This document shows positions 25,724 through 34,038 of a DNA stretch of 64,000 bases, piece by piece. The stretch covers positions 287,636-351,635 of the forward strand of contig DDTH01000014.1 in NCBI GenBank assembly GCA_002344055.1. Direction: 5' to 3'. The DNA comes from Sphingomonadales bacterium UBA2369. Lineage in GTDB: Bacteria > Pseudomonadota > Alphaproteobacteria > Sphingomonadales > Sphingomonadaceae. The notes beneath the pieces are model-generated. The model was not told the DNA's origin, made no database searches, and was given only the letters and a program-made list of their open reading frames with translations. Within the stretch, counting starts at the first letter, position 1; the number at the start of each line of letters is the position of its first letter. The translations under genes were made by a program, and so were the position numbers.

Positions 25724-26389
25724 ATGCCGCCAGGTAAGCCGGTCCCGCAGCAGACCAATGGATGGGCGTTCGGCGGCGCGCTCGTCCTGATCGTGCTGGT
25801 CATCAGTTCCCTGGGCAAGTGCAACAACCGCAGCACCGCTCCGAACGCGAACACCACTACAAGCAGTTTCAGCACGAACATGAGCAATGGCGTGGCGGCC
25901 CAGCCGCGGCAGCCGCCATCGCCCCTCAGTGCCGAAAGCGTGACACGGGGGTCGGCGCACGTCCGTCTCGCGATGCGGGACGAGGGGGCGCTCGGTGCGC
26001 AGATTTACAGTCAGAATTGCTACGACGCCCTAAGCCGGACCTTCAGCTGGGAAAAGCTGGACGCATGCGGAGCCTTCGACGCCACCGCCATCGCGATGAT
26101 CGGCGACCCTAATGCGGCTGGCCTAACCCAGGCGGACTGGTTCGACAGCGAGGTCGCGGCTGGCCGCTACCTGGCGGCCGCCACGGGGGCAGGGCTGGAG
26201 GCTGCGCAGGCAGATGAACGGCTGGGAAAGCTTCAAGCGAGGGCGAGTCGGGCGGCGCCAGCGCCGCGTCCCGTCCGGCAGGTCGAAGAGACGCCGACGG
26301 AAGCTCCGCCAGCCCCGCTCTCCGACGACCCTGATACGGGCGATGGTCCTGCGGAAAGCGCGGGAATCCTCGAACCCGTAGACGAGTAG
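25724..26389 (+). CDS. hypothetical membrane-anchored protein
   Basis: A 221-residue product with one N-terminal transmembrane helix (GWAFGGALVLIVLVISSLGKC) and an Asn/Thr/Ser-rich segment. A domain with two cysteines follows (NCYDALSRTFSWEKLDACGAFDA), and the C-terminus is rich in Pro, Glu and Asp (TEAPPAPLSDDPDTGDG). The bulk is predicted to be periplasmic. It is divergent from hxsB with about 160 bases between them, so it could be functionally linked to the Hxs system, but nothing in the sequence proves it. No family recognised. Confidence 0.6.
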   Translation: MPPGKPVPQQTNGWAFGGALVLIVLVISSLGKCNNRSTAPNANTTTSSFSTNMSNGVAAQPRQPPSPLSAESVTRGSAHVRLAMRDEGALGAQIYSQNCYDALSRTFSWEKLDACGAFDATAIAMIGDPNAAGLTQADWFDSEVAAGRYLAAATGAGLEAAQADERLGKLQARASRAAPAPRPVRQVEETPTEAPPAPLSDDPDTGDGPAESAGILEPVDE

Positions 26390-26561
26390 CTATCAGCCAG
26401 CATGCGGACCTAGGACGGACATCATCATGGTCGTTACCCATGCTAAAGGGCTCGAAGCGCTTCGAGGCCTACAAGCTGCAATCGCGACGGGTGCCGGCAC
26501 CTTGGCGAGCTAATTTCACAGGCCGGGCATCAGCGACGCGAAATGACGATCGGCACTGCGT

Positions 26562-27077
26562 TCAAAACTCCTGCATTCGGACGAGCCTGTGCATCATAGT
26601 CTGCTGACTGACACCATAGCGTTTCGCGAGGGGTCCGACGTCGGCATGCTGCTCGAAGTCCATCCCCGCATCACCCAGATCTGCCAGGAGCATGGCATAT
26701 GGAATCAGGAGCTCGACCGCCAAAAGGTTAGCCTCAACTTCGGCGACATCCGTGTCGGATCGGACGAGCCACCGTGTGCCGGCTCGGAAGTCCCGATCGA
26801 TATGGACCTCGAAGTCATGGAGAATAAGGTGGGCGATCTCGTGCGCTATGGTGAACCTCTGGCGGTTCCGATGGTGTCGGGAGTTCACCCCAATCACCGC
26901 GGCATCGCCGGTCCTGGCCAGCATTCCCGCCAATTCGCCCTCATATGGAAGGTGACGCACCTCCGCCCCCAGGTGACGAGCGACCTTCTCGATCGGAACG
27001 GCCGGACCCTCCACCCCGCATCGTGAAAGAAGCCTGGTCGCCTCCCGACGAAGGACCCGGCTGGAACGCGCCCTCAT
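26562..27077 (-). CDS. ImmA/IrrE family metallopeptidase (CapP-like regulator)
   Basis: A 171-residue zinc protease. The gluzincin motif HEIAH lies in FTIAHEIAHLILHDFEVH, with a downstream EVEANLLAVELLIP helix bearing the third ligand Glu. The C-terminal part has an HTH-like helix (GPLAKRYGVSQQTMMHRL). ImmA/IrrE proteases cleave XRE-type repressors, often after DNA damage. It starts on the last base of the XRE stop (TGATG), so the two are co-translated. The pair is divergent from the Pycsar-like operon, mirroring CapH/CapP next to CBASS operons; this functional analogy is inference. Confidence 0.88.
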   Translation of the reverse strand: MRARSSRVLRREATRLLSRCGVEGPAVPIEKVARHLGAEVRHLPYEGELAGMLARTGDAAVIGVNSRHHRNRQRFTIAHEIAHLILHDFEVHIDRDFRAGTRWLVRSDTDVAEVEANLLAVELLIPYAMLLADLGDAGMDFEQHADVGPLAKRYGVSQQTMMHRLVRMQEF

Positions 27078-27400
27078 CAGCGCCGGCCGGCCACCACGAC
27101 GCGAGCCCAGTCCTCGAAGGCCGGATCCAGATCCAGTGGCAGCGCCACCTTTCTGTCCTCGACCCCCATTGCCTCCATGCCGATCAACTCGTCGATGGAT
27201 TCAGCCTTGAGGGCGCGCGCGATGGCCCAAGCGTGGTGGAGCAGCACCTGCTGCCGGCCCTGCTCGATATTCGCCACAGATGTCCGGGAAAGTCCGATGG
27301 TCGCCGCCAGCTGATCCTGCGTCAGGCCGACCCGCAACCGCTTAGCGCGCATGTTGGACCCAAAGCGCCCGTTGACCCGATCGTCTGCCAGAGCTGCCAT
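27077..27400 (-). CDS. XRE family helix-turn-helix repressor (CapH-like)
   Basis: A 107-residue repressor with a single HTH: NMRAKRLRVGLTQDQLAATIGLSRTSVANIEQGRQQ (about residues 16-50), with the typical Q-x-x-L-A and SRxxVxxIExG pattern. A short C-terminal part (DPAFEDWARVVVAGRR) could be the protease-sensitive or dimerisation region. The ATG at 27400 is 164 bases from the cyclase start, so it probably represses the divergent Pycsar-like operon and itself until cleaved by the neighbouring ImmA/IrrE protease. Confidence 0.85.
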   Translation of the reverse strand: MAALADDRVNGRFGSNMRAKRLRVGLTQDQLAATIGLSRTSVANIEQGRQQVLLHHAWAIARALKAESIDELIGMEAMGVEDRKVALPLDLDPAFEDWARVVVAGRR

Positions 27401-27446
27401 GGCAAGGGATAATGCCGGAATAGCCCTGCACCGTCAACGAAATGCG

Positions 27447-27473
27447 ATGTTTGCGAGACTGTAGCTGCAACAT
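27447..27473. promoter_or_regulatory. candidate operator for the XRE repressor
   Basis: An imperfect dyad ATGTTTGC-N12-GCAACAT lies between the divergent XRE and cyclase genes, just upstream of a possible -35 box. Position suits a repressor blocking both directions. The arms differ by one inserted T, and no second copy was found, so support is modest. Confidence 0.3.
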
Positions 27474-27484
27474 TGGGTGCCAGG

Positions 27485-27513
27485 TTGACATGAATGCCGT
27501 CATGGCGTCATTG
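27485..27513 (+). promoter_or_regulatory. candidate promoter of the Pycsar-like operon
   Basis: TTGACA (27485-27490), a 17-base spacer and TCATTG (27508-27513). Transcription would begin near 27520, after the upstream in-frame ATGs (27442, 27490, 27502), which favours the GTG at 27565 as start. The -10 box is weak. Confidence 0.4.
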
Positions 27514-27564
27514 GCCGCAGACCGAGCCGAACCGAGTCGGGCCGGCGGAACACGGGAGGCAAGG

Positions 27565-29112
27565 GTGGCAGGCAGCTGGAACGAAAAGCGCGCGGGAGAG
27601 CACGTCGACAAGCTCATCGAAGCGACCAACGAGGTGGAGATCGTCGACTATTGTCGCGACACGACGCTTGAGAACATCCCGGTGTGGAAGGCGTATCGCG
27701 TCCAGGCGGCACACGTCTACGCCGACATCCTCAATCTGGGCGACATGCTGGGCACGACGAGCGTGGAAGGCGAGACCTGCCACAAGCGCACGCTCCGCTT
27801 CCTCGACCTCCACTACCGCGCGCTGAGCCGCATCATCAGCCAGGCCGGAGCGCGCCGCGTCGATTTCCACAATCAACGCCTGCACGCGGTCGTCACCAAG
27901 CCCTACGACACCCAGGACGACGCGGAGTCCAGCAGGGTCGCCGCCGCGGTGGCCATGGCCGACATGATCATCGAGGTGCTCGGCTCGATCAGCGAGCAGG
28001 ACGAGAACATCCCGCCGGCGGAGGTGCGCGTCGGCATCGACACCGGCGAGGCGCTGGCCGTCAACAATGGACGCAATGGAGGCCGTGAGCCGCTGTTCCT
28101 CGGGCGCCCGGCGAACATAGCCGCCAAGCTCTCCTGTGCGGGAGACGCGGTCGGCATCTTCCTGTCGAACGAGGCGCGGGAAGCCGTCGGTCTTGCCCAG
28201 GTCCGCCAGCCCAGCACCACCCGGCTCACGCGGGCGGAGATCGACGAATGCGTCGAGCTCGCCGGGCTCGACCTCGACGCCGACGAAGTCATCGACGACT
28301 GGCGCGAAGACATGGACAAGAGGCCGCTCGGCAAGATCGCGTTCACCGCGCACACTCCGCCGCTACGCACTCTCGACATCACCGCGCTGACACCCGGAAA
28401 CTCGCGGCGGCAGGACGCGGCGTCTCTCTATGCCGACATCGACGGGTTCACCGCCTATATCGCCAATCACATCGACGACGATCCGGAGAGCGTGGTCAAG
28501 GCCTTCCACGTGATCCGGGGCGAGCTTGACCGCGTCCTGACCTGCGACTTCGATGGCCGCCGCATCCGGTTCATCGGCGACTGCCTGCACGGTCTCGTCT
28601 GCGTGGGAACCGCTGAGACCACCGACGCGGAGGCGACCGTCGACGCAGCGATCCTCTGCGCAGGGGCGCTTCGGTCCAGCTTCGGGCTTTGTCTGGAGAA
28701 GCTGGCGGCCGACGGCGTTGACACCGCTGGCCTGGATCTCGCGATCGGCGTCGAATATGGACCGATGACGGTCACGAGGCTCGGAATGAAAGGGCGGCGG
28801 GTCCGCTGCTCCGTCAGCCGGGGCGTGCTCGCCTGCGAGGAGGAGCAGCGCCGCTGCGGAGCCGACGAGACCGCCATTGGCCTGGAGGCCTACGGCGTCG
28901 CCTCGGTCGCGGCCCGGGCGCTGTTCTCCGACGACCGCCTCGCCGACGGTCTCGACCATGCGGCCGCGGTCGCCGGGCTTTCGGCGAAGCAGGCCACGGC
29001 GAAGGCCGCCTCCGGCGGCGGCATGCTCCGGCAGGCGACGGCCGCGGCAGGCGCGGGCCTCGCATTCCCAACGCGCGCCGCCACCCCGGCGAAGCCCGCC
29101 GGCTTCGCGTGA
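27565..29112 (+). CDS. class III nucleotidyl cyclase, PycC-like (Pycsar)
   Basis: A 515-residue protein from GTG 27565, which has GGGAGG five bases upstream; the frame opens to 27442 but that part looks non-coding. Two cyclase-fold halves are visible. The N-terminal one (about 45-190) has VYADILNL with Asp54 and VRVGIDTGEALAV...NIAAKL. The C-terminal one (about 285-415) has YADIDGFTAYI (Asp291) and IRFIGDCLHG (Asp339), the metal-binding Asp pair. A PycTIR-like effector downstream supports a Pycsar cyclase making cCMP or cUMP. The tail (about 480-515) is Ala/Gly/Pro-rich and ends Gly-Phe-Ala, possibly a conjugation tail. It overlaps the next gene (GTGA). Confidence 0.82.
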   Translation: MAGSWNEKRAGEHVDKLIEATNEVEIVDYCRDTTLENIPVWKAYRVQAAHVYADILNLGDMLGTTSVEGETCHKRTLRFLDLHYRALSRIISQAGARRVDFHNQRLHAVVTKPYDTQDDAESSRVAAAVAMADMIIEVLGSISEQDENIPPAEVRVGIDTGEALAVNNGRNGGREPLFLGRPANIAAKLSCAGDAVGIFLSNEAREAVGLAQVRQPSTTRLTRAEIDECVELAGLDLDADEVIDDWREDMDKRPLGKIAFTAHTPPLRTLDITALTPGNSRRQDAASLYADIDGFTAYIANHIDDDPESVVKAFHVIRGELDRVLTCDFDGRRIRFIGDCLHGLVCVGTAETTDAEATVDAAILCAGALRSSFGLCLEKLAADGVDTAGLDLAIGVEYGPMTVTRLGMKGRRVRCSVSRGVLACEEEQRRCGADETAIGLEAYGVASVAARALFSDDRLADGLDHAAAVAGLSAKQATAKAASGGGMLRQATAAAGAGLAFPTRAATPAKPAGFA

Positions 29113-30791
29113 TCTGGGTCCTGCGCGATCCGCTCCGCTTCGCGGCCGAGCGGAAAGCGATGGCAGATCTCGAAGCGGCATCGTCCTGGCTGACGATCGT
29201 CGCCTGGCGGCTCCTGCCCGCCGGCAACTTCGGAGTCGAGTTCGACATCGAGATCGGCGTGGAGACGTTCGACGGACTGCTCTCGTATCCTCAGGCGTTT
29301 CCGCATGTGCCGCCTTCCGTGCGGCCGCGGACGGAACGCCGCTGGTCACAGCTTCACCAATATGGCTCCGGCGGTGAACTCTGCCTCGAATGGGGACCCG
29401 ACAATTGGCAGCCCGGCATCACTGGATCCGAGATGGTCGCCAGCACCTTTCGGCTTCTCCAGGCCGAGGATCGCGAGACCGGCGGGGACGTGCTGGTGCC
29501 GACCCGCCATTCCCTCACCCCCGGACAGGAATTGCGGAGCGAAGCATACCGGTTCGTCAGCACCGGCCCCCTAGAGGAGCAACTGGCGACGCTCGGACGG
29601 GCGCGCCCGGCGACCTTTCGGCTGCGCCATCGCGCTGGCCAGCTGCTCGTCGTGCTCTCGACCCTGGACGATGAACAGGAATGGATCGACGCGAGCATAC
29701 CGCCGGCCATTCTGGAGGCCGGCTACGCCGAACCTGGCTGGGTCGTGCCGGTCGACGAACGGCCGCCCGGCCTGACCGGAGGGGCCGAGGCGCTGCGCAG
29801 CCTAGTTCTAGGTCCACCGGATGGCCAGGAAATCCGAGACGAGGTGATCCTCCTCCGCACGCCCGGCGGCGATCTCCACGCATCCTATCTGCGCCGAGAG
29901 CCCGACATCGCCATCGAACTTCGGGTGATACGGCCAGAGCCGCAGCAGCGCCTCGAAACCGAGCATGCCGAGCTGTCCGCTAGGTCGGTGGGCATCGTCG
30001 GTTGCGGATCGCTCGGTGCGAAGATCGCGACGTCGCTCGCCCGGTCGGGGGTCGGACGGTTCGTGCTGGTGGACGACGACATCATGCGGCCGGAGAACCT
30101 GGTGCGGCACGAGCTCGACTGGACCGCCGTCGGACGACACAAGACTGACGCTCTCGCTGACCGGCTGAGACTCGTCAACCCGGCCGTGATCGTCGAAGGC
30201 CGTCGCCACCGACTCGGCGGACAGGAGTCCAACGCGGGTCTGGACGGGGCAGTGAGCAGGATCGCCGGTTGCGATCTGGTGATCGACGCAACCGCTGATG
30301 GTCGAGCCTTCAACTACGCCGCGGCCGCCGCGGCCGAGGGCGGGCGGGCGATGCTCTGGGCCGAGGTATTCGGCGGAGGCTTTGGTGGCCTCATCGCGCG
30401 GTCGCGCCCAGGAGCAGACCCCGAGCCTCAGAAGGCCCGCTCCATCATCGAGACCTGGTGCGGGCAGCAGGGTGTCGAGGTGCCGCGCGCCGGGAACGAC
30501 TATGCCGGAACGGTCGGCGACCACGTGATGATCGCCGACGACGCAGCCGTCATGGCGATCGCGTCCCACGCCGCGGCGATGGCGCTGGACACGCTCATGA
30601 GGCCGACGGCGTCGTCTTTTCCGGCCTCGGCATACATGATCGGCCTGAAGACCGGCTGGATCTTCACTGCCCCGTTCGACACCTGGCCGATCGACCTAGG
30701 TGACGGGGCGTCTGTCGTGGGCTCTCCCGATTTCGGTGATCCGGCGGTCAGGGAAGCGCTCGAGGATCTCGGCAGGCTGGTGGGTAAGTGA
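29109..30791 (+). CDS. E2-E1 fusion, Cap2-like conjugation enzyme
   Basis: A 560-residue protein starting at GTG 29109, overlapping the cyclase stop by four bases. The N-terminal E2/UBC-like domain (about 1-120) contains GSGGELCLEWGPDNWQPG with candidate catalytic Cys92. A linker precedes a ThiF/E1 adenylation domain (about 290-560) with the nucleotide motif VGIVGCGSLGAKIATSLA (297-302 GCGSLG) and VLVDDD. Cys451 (IETWCGQQG) is a candidate E1 cysteine. This matches Cap2 of type II CBASS, which attaches the C-terminus of the CD-NTase to targets. Here the only candidate substrate is the cyclase. Confidence 0.87.
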   Translation: MIWVLRDPLRFAAERKAMADLEAASSWLTIVAWRLLPAGNFGVEFDIEIGVETFDGLLSYPQAFPHVPPSVRPRTERRWSQLHQYGSGGELCLEWGPDNWQPGITGSEMVASTFRLLQAEDRETGGDVLVPTRHSLTPGQELRSEAYRFVSTGPLEEQLATLGRARPATFRLRHRAGQLLVVLSTLDDEQEWIDASIPPAILEAGYAEPGWVVPVDERPPGLTGGAEALRSLVLGPPDGQEIRDEVILLRTPGGDLHASYLRREPDIAIELRVIRPEPQQRLETEHAELSARSVGIVGCGSLGAKIATSLARSGVGRFVLVDDDIMRPENLVRHELDWTAVGRHKTDALADRLRLVNPAVIVEGRRHRLGGQESNAGLDGAVSRIAGCDLVIDATADGRAFNYAAAAAAEGGRAMLWAEVFGGGFGGLIARSRPGADPEPQKARSIIETWCGQQGVEVPRAGNDYAGTVGDHVMIADDAAVMAIASHAAAMALDTLMRPTASSFPASAYMIGLKTGWIFTAPFDTWPIDLGDGASVVGSPDFGDPAVREALEDLGRLVGK

Positions 30792-31384
30792 CGATGCATC
30801 TCGAGATCCATGCCGAGCACCTTCACAGGCTGAAGGTCGAGCTTGTCCGCGCCGGGTTACGCGAAATCGGAGGAGTGCTCGTCGGCGAGCACGTGGGCGG
30901 CGACCGGTTCCGGCTGATCGACCTTTCCGTCCAACGGCGCGGAGGCGGACGGGCGCATTTCAAGCGCGACCCGGTCGCCGCCGCCCGCTTCGTGAATGCG
31001 GCGATCGCCCGCGGCGGAGGGGACGCCACCCGCGTCAACTACCTGGGCGAGTGGCACTCCCACCCTTTCCTCAGCGCAAGCCCGAGCATCAAGGACGTTC
31101 GCCAGATGCAGGAGATCGTCGAGGATCCGGAAGGGATCGCGACCTTCAGCGTCCTGATCGTCGCGTCGGCGCGCGCCAACGGCCTGGAGATGTCGGCGAC
31201 GCTCTTCCGTCCGCAGGCCGGGGAGGAGCGGGTCGAGATCCACGTTCCGGACGGAGAAGCCAAGGGCTGGCGGCAGGTGTCGTCCGCGCCGGTTGAAGGG
31301 TCAGGTGACGGGAACCAAGAAGCACCCGTCGAGGTGAAATCACATAAGGAGAATGCCAATGGGAACGCTTCGGAGCAGGTTTGA
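30788..31384 (+). CDS. JAB/MPN domain isopeptidase, Cap3-like
   Basis: A 198-residue zinc metalloprotease. The JAMM motif is complete: Glu34 (GGVLVGE), His90 and His92, Ser100 and Asp103 (EWHSHPFLSASPSIKD, HxHx7Sx2D). In type II CBASS, Cap3 removes the conjugates made by Cap2. The start is taken as GTG 30788, overlapping the Cap2-like stop by four bases like the previous junction; ATG 30794 is an alternative. The acidic, Asn/Lys-rich C-terminal tail overlaps the next gene's start. Confidence 0.87.
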   Translation: MTMHLEIHAEHLHRLKVELVRAGLREIGGVLVGEHVGGDRFRLIDLSVQRRGGGRAHFKRDPVAAARFVNAAIARGGGDATRVNYLGEWHSHPFLSASPSIKDVRQMQEIVEDPEGIATFSVLIVASARANGLEMSATLFRPQAGEERVEIHVPDGEAKGWRQVSSAPVEGSGDGNQEAPVEVKSHKENANGNASEQV

Positions 31385-32282
31385 CGAAAATGCCGTCGTG
31401 GAGGCGATGCGCCGCCAGCGCCTCGTGAGTCACGACCGGTCGCTTGCCGAGCGCTTCGCGCAGAATGGGCGCCTGCAGGAGTTCGAACCGGGAGGCACGC
31501 TCATCGAGCAGGGCGATTGGGCCTCCGAACTGCACTTCATCCTCGCGGGCGAGTTCGAGGTGATCATCAATGGTCAGCCGACGGCGCTGCGGTCGGCGGG
31601 GGTCCATGTCGGCGAGCTCTCCGGTCTCAGCCATGCCCGGCCGCGCACCGCGACCCTCCGGGCCACCAAACCCTCGATCGTCCTGACCGTCGCCAAGAAG
31701 GAGCTCGACGAGATCGTCGGCGGCGATGCCGAATTCTGGAAGGCGACTGCGGATGTGACCGCCGAACGCCTCGACCAGCGCAACGCCGAGATCGGCGTCG
31801 CAAACGAACACCCCCGGGTCTTCGTAATCTCGTCGAGCGAGGGGCTCGAAGTCGCCCGCCTCGTTCGACAGGAGCTCGATGGCGAGAAAATTCACGTCCA
31901 TGTCTGGAACCGCGGCACGTTCGCGGTCTCAAATTACGCCATGAGTTCACTTGAGGACGCAATCGAAGCGGCCGACTTCGCGATCGCGGTGGTTCGAGCG
32001 GACGACAACCTGATCACGCGCGACAAGACCGCAAAGGTCGCCCGCGACAATGTCCATCTCGAATATGGCATGGCCGTCGGAAAGTTGAGCCTGAAGCGCG
32101 CTTTCCTACTGGTCGATGCCAGCGACGGTGTGGTCCTTCCGTCCGATGTCGCGGGCTTGATGACGCTGCGATATCGATCCGGCGACAAGGACGAGGTCGG
32201 CCGGACCGTGGCCAAGGCCTGCGACGCCGCCCGGGAGCAGATGGAATATCTTGGCGTCAGGCGCGATAGGCGAGCCTGCTAG
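31359..32282 (+). CDS. cyclic nucleotide-binding TIR effector, PycTIR-like
   Basis: A 307-residue protein. ATG 31359 has AGGAG seven bases upstream; ATG 31353 is too close. A cyclic-nucleotide-binding domain (about 33-120) holds a phosphate-binding cassette GELSGLSHARPRTATLRA (85-102). A linker helix leads to a TIR-like domain (about 153-270) beginning RVFVISSSEGLEVARLV, with the conserved catalytic Glu235 in DNVHLEYGMAVG. This is the layout of Pycsar PycTIR, which degrades NAD+ on binding cUMP or cCMP. It overlaps the JAB gene by 26 bases, completing a four-gene operon. Confidence 0.9.
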   Translation: MGTLRSRFDENAVVEAMRRQRLVSHDRSLAERFAQNGRLQEFEPGGTLIEQGDWASELHFILAGEFEVIINGQPTALRSAGVHVGELSGLSHARPRTATLRATKPSIVLTVAKKELDEIVGGDAEFWKATADVTAERLDQRNAEIGVANEHPRVFVISSSEGLEVARLVRQELDGEKIHVHVWNRGTFAVSNYAMSSLEDAIEAADFAIAVVRADDNLITRDKTAKVARDNVHLEYGMAVGKLSLKRAFLLVDASDGVVLPSDVAGLMTLRYRSGDKDEVGRTVAKACDAAREQMEYLGVRRDRRAC

Positions 32283-32602
32283 CGCACGGACGGACGGCTA
32301 GACGCCGTCCGAATCTCTGCCATGGCTGGGCTTGGTATCCGCCCCGCGGGCAAGATGGACGGCGGCTCCTTGCCACACGACGGTGTGGTCGGATTCTTCC
32401 GCCAACGAACGGCGTATTCAACGCGGCTCGATCGTCCCAACGCAGCAGCTCGACTTCAGACTTATAGTTCATCGCCGCGCCAGCGGGCCTGGGGACAGGG
32501 CCGGGGCAGAGAACCCCCTCGTCTGCGCCGGCAATTTCGTCGGCTTCCGGCACGACCATAGCAAACAAGCCACGCTGGGCATCCAGTTCGAGTCGTTCGT
32601 GC
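32283..32602. other. intergenic stretch, no gene supported
   Basis: Open frames on both strands lack convincing start signals or domains. It lies between the 3' ends of two convergent genes, so terminators are expected, but no clear hairpin with a T tract is visible. Confidence 0.4.
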
Positions 32603-33304
32603 TCATCGCGACCACGGCATGCGATAGGGCACCGACCCCGTCCTCACGATCAGCTCATGTCCCGCAAGCGGCATGCCGCTGTCCTCGAAATCGACGATCG
32701 GCCATCCCCGCCCCCGCAGTGCCGGATGATCGACAACCTCGTCGATCATCCGCCCGAGGCATGCCGTCACGATGGCTTCAGGCAGTTCGTCCGCCAATTC
32801 GATGCGCAGTTCCCCAAAACGCGTCACAAACAGGGCTCTGCCGATCCGGGCGACCAGCTCGAGCGAGTGATCCATCACCTGGAGATGTAGGTGACCGCCA
32901 TCGGGGCGATCGTAGCGGTATCCATTCGCAGGGTAGCTCAGCGCCTGCGGCAGTCGAGCCGAGGTATACTTCGCTGGCAGCGTTAGTGGCCGCCGGCTCA
33001 GATTGAAGGGACTGGGGGCCAGGCGCGGTTTCCGCGGCCAATCATCCTGCGGCATGATGAGCGCCACCGCATGATCCAGCGGGAGTCCGTCGAGCTCCAG
33101 GAGCCCGATCAGCACGGGGGAGGCGGATCGGACGACCGCGCCCAACTCCGCGCGGAACGTGGCTAGCATCGCCGCGTCAAACACTGCCTTGTTTTCCCTA
33201 GAGCCACGGTGAGCGAGGCGACGCGCGGACCGCAGGCGCCGGTGATCGTCCGGCGTCGGTACGTCCGTTATCCCCGGCCAGACTCCCGCATCGAACTGGC
33301 TCAT
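32603..33304 (-). CDS. hypothetical protein
   Basis: A 233-residue product I do not recognise. It has a basic N-terminal part, a hydrophobic patch (SPVLIGLLELDGLPLDHAVALIM) and a region with several His (GGHLHLQVMDHSLELVARIG), without signal peptide or clear enzymatic motif. The start is uncertain; an internal Met at codon 46 is possible. It is convergent with the Pycsar-like operon and isolated from other genes by non-coding stretches on both sides, so it may be a remnant. Confidence 0.42.
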   Translation of the reverse strand: MSQFDAGVWPGITDVPTPDDHRRLRSARRLAHRGSRENKAVFDAAMLATFRAELGAVVRSASPVLIGLLELDGLPLDHAVALIMPQDDWPRKPRLAPSPFNLSRRPLTLPAKYTSARLPQALSYPANGYRYDRPDGGHLHLQVMDHSLELVARIGRALFVTRFGELRIELADELPEAIVTACLGRMIDEVVDHPALRGRGWPIVDFEDSGMPLAGHELIVRTGSVPYRMPWSR

Positions 33305-34038
33305 ACGAGCGACCAGCAGCGGCGCTTCCCACCCGCCACTATCAGGCCGCCGCAGCCGCGAACGGCGCCACGCTCCTCAATGGTCCCGCGATCGACCTGT
33401 GCAGCCAACGCGTGCGATGTTCGCGCGCAATGCCGGCGCGGCTGACCCGAATGCCAGACCGACCTTACCCTCGGAGAACCGGAGGCGCCCGCCCTCCACC
33501 TGTCACGCCGGGGACGCTTGCAAGATCTGAAAAGCCGATGCTCCCGGTCGAGCGCGGCAGCGCCACCGATCATTTTGCGCGTCGCCAGCATCCTACCCTT
33601 CCTCAGCACGCTACGGTCCTCAAGAAACATGGTGCTCATGCCGGATAATCCAATAATACTAGAAACATTGCATTGATGATGTCGCGCCGCTGCAGCGGTA
33701 GTTGTGTGGTATCGCCACCCCCAAACCGCGCCGACGACGACTGCTCGCGTGAAGGCGCCCGGGCTCACGCCATCGACGATTGCATTCCACAAACACCCAG
33801 GCCCCGGAACTCCCCCCCCCGCATCATATGCATCGACGCGATGCGGGAGGGCGCGGAAAACACGTCTCGCTTGATCACCCCCTCGTCACGACCCGCTCGG
33901 CGTGCGAGAAGATTGCGAGCCCCCAACCGAGGCGGTGCCGAGCATCGAGGACCGGCAAACCGCGATATCAGGCGGTCATTGAGGGTTTGTCCATGCGACG
34001 CCGCCGGAACTGGATGACGAGCTGAACCGAACTGGAGG
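33305..34038. other. 734-base stretch without a supported gene
   Basis: Several short frames exist but none has a domain or a good start. GC falls around 33640-33680 (near ATAATACTAGAAACATTGC), and a run of eight C lies at about 33812-33819. It looks like decayed or recombined sequence between hypothetical genes of the defence region. Confidence 0.4.

Noticed and set aside
25564..25887. N-terminal extension of HxsB, considered as a hidden hxsD
   Set aside because: The translation lacks any HxsD-like motif and has no regular codon bias; it overlaps the divergent gene at 25724.
27442..27564. Upstream ATG starts of the cyclase
   Set aside because: They precede or overlap the likely promoter and have poor ribosome sites; the extra residues look non-coding.
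32257..32568. Possible transposase C-terminus (YKSEVELLRWDD)
   Set aside because: A vague resemblance to IS3-type ends, but no DDE motif or terminal repeats, so not supported.
32332..33006. 224-codon plus-strand frame
   Set aside because: Antisense to the hypothetical gene at 32603-33304, with Arg/Pro/Ser-rich shadow composition.
33301..33792. 163-codon minus-strand frame
   Set aside because: No domain or credible start, and its composition is Arg-rich as in shadow frames. It may contain fragments but none could be identified.
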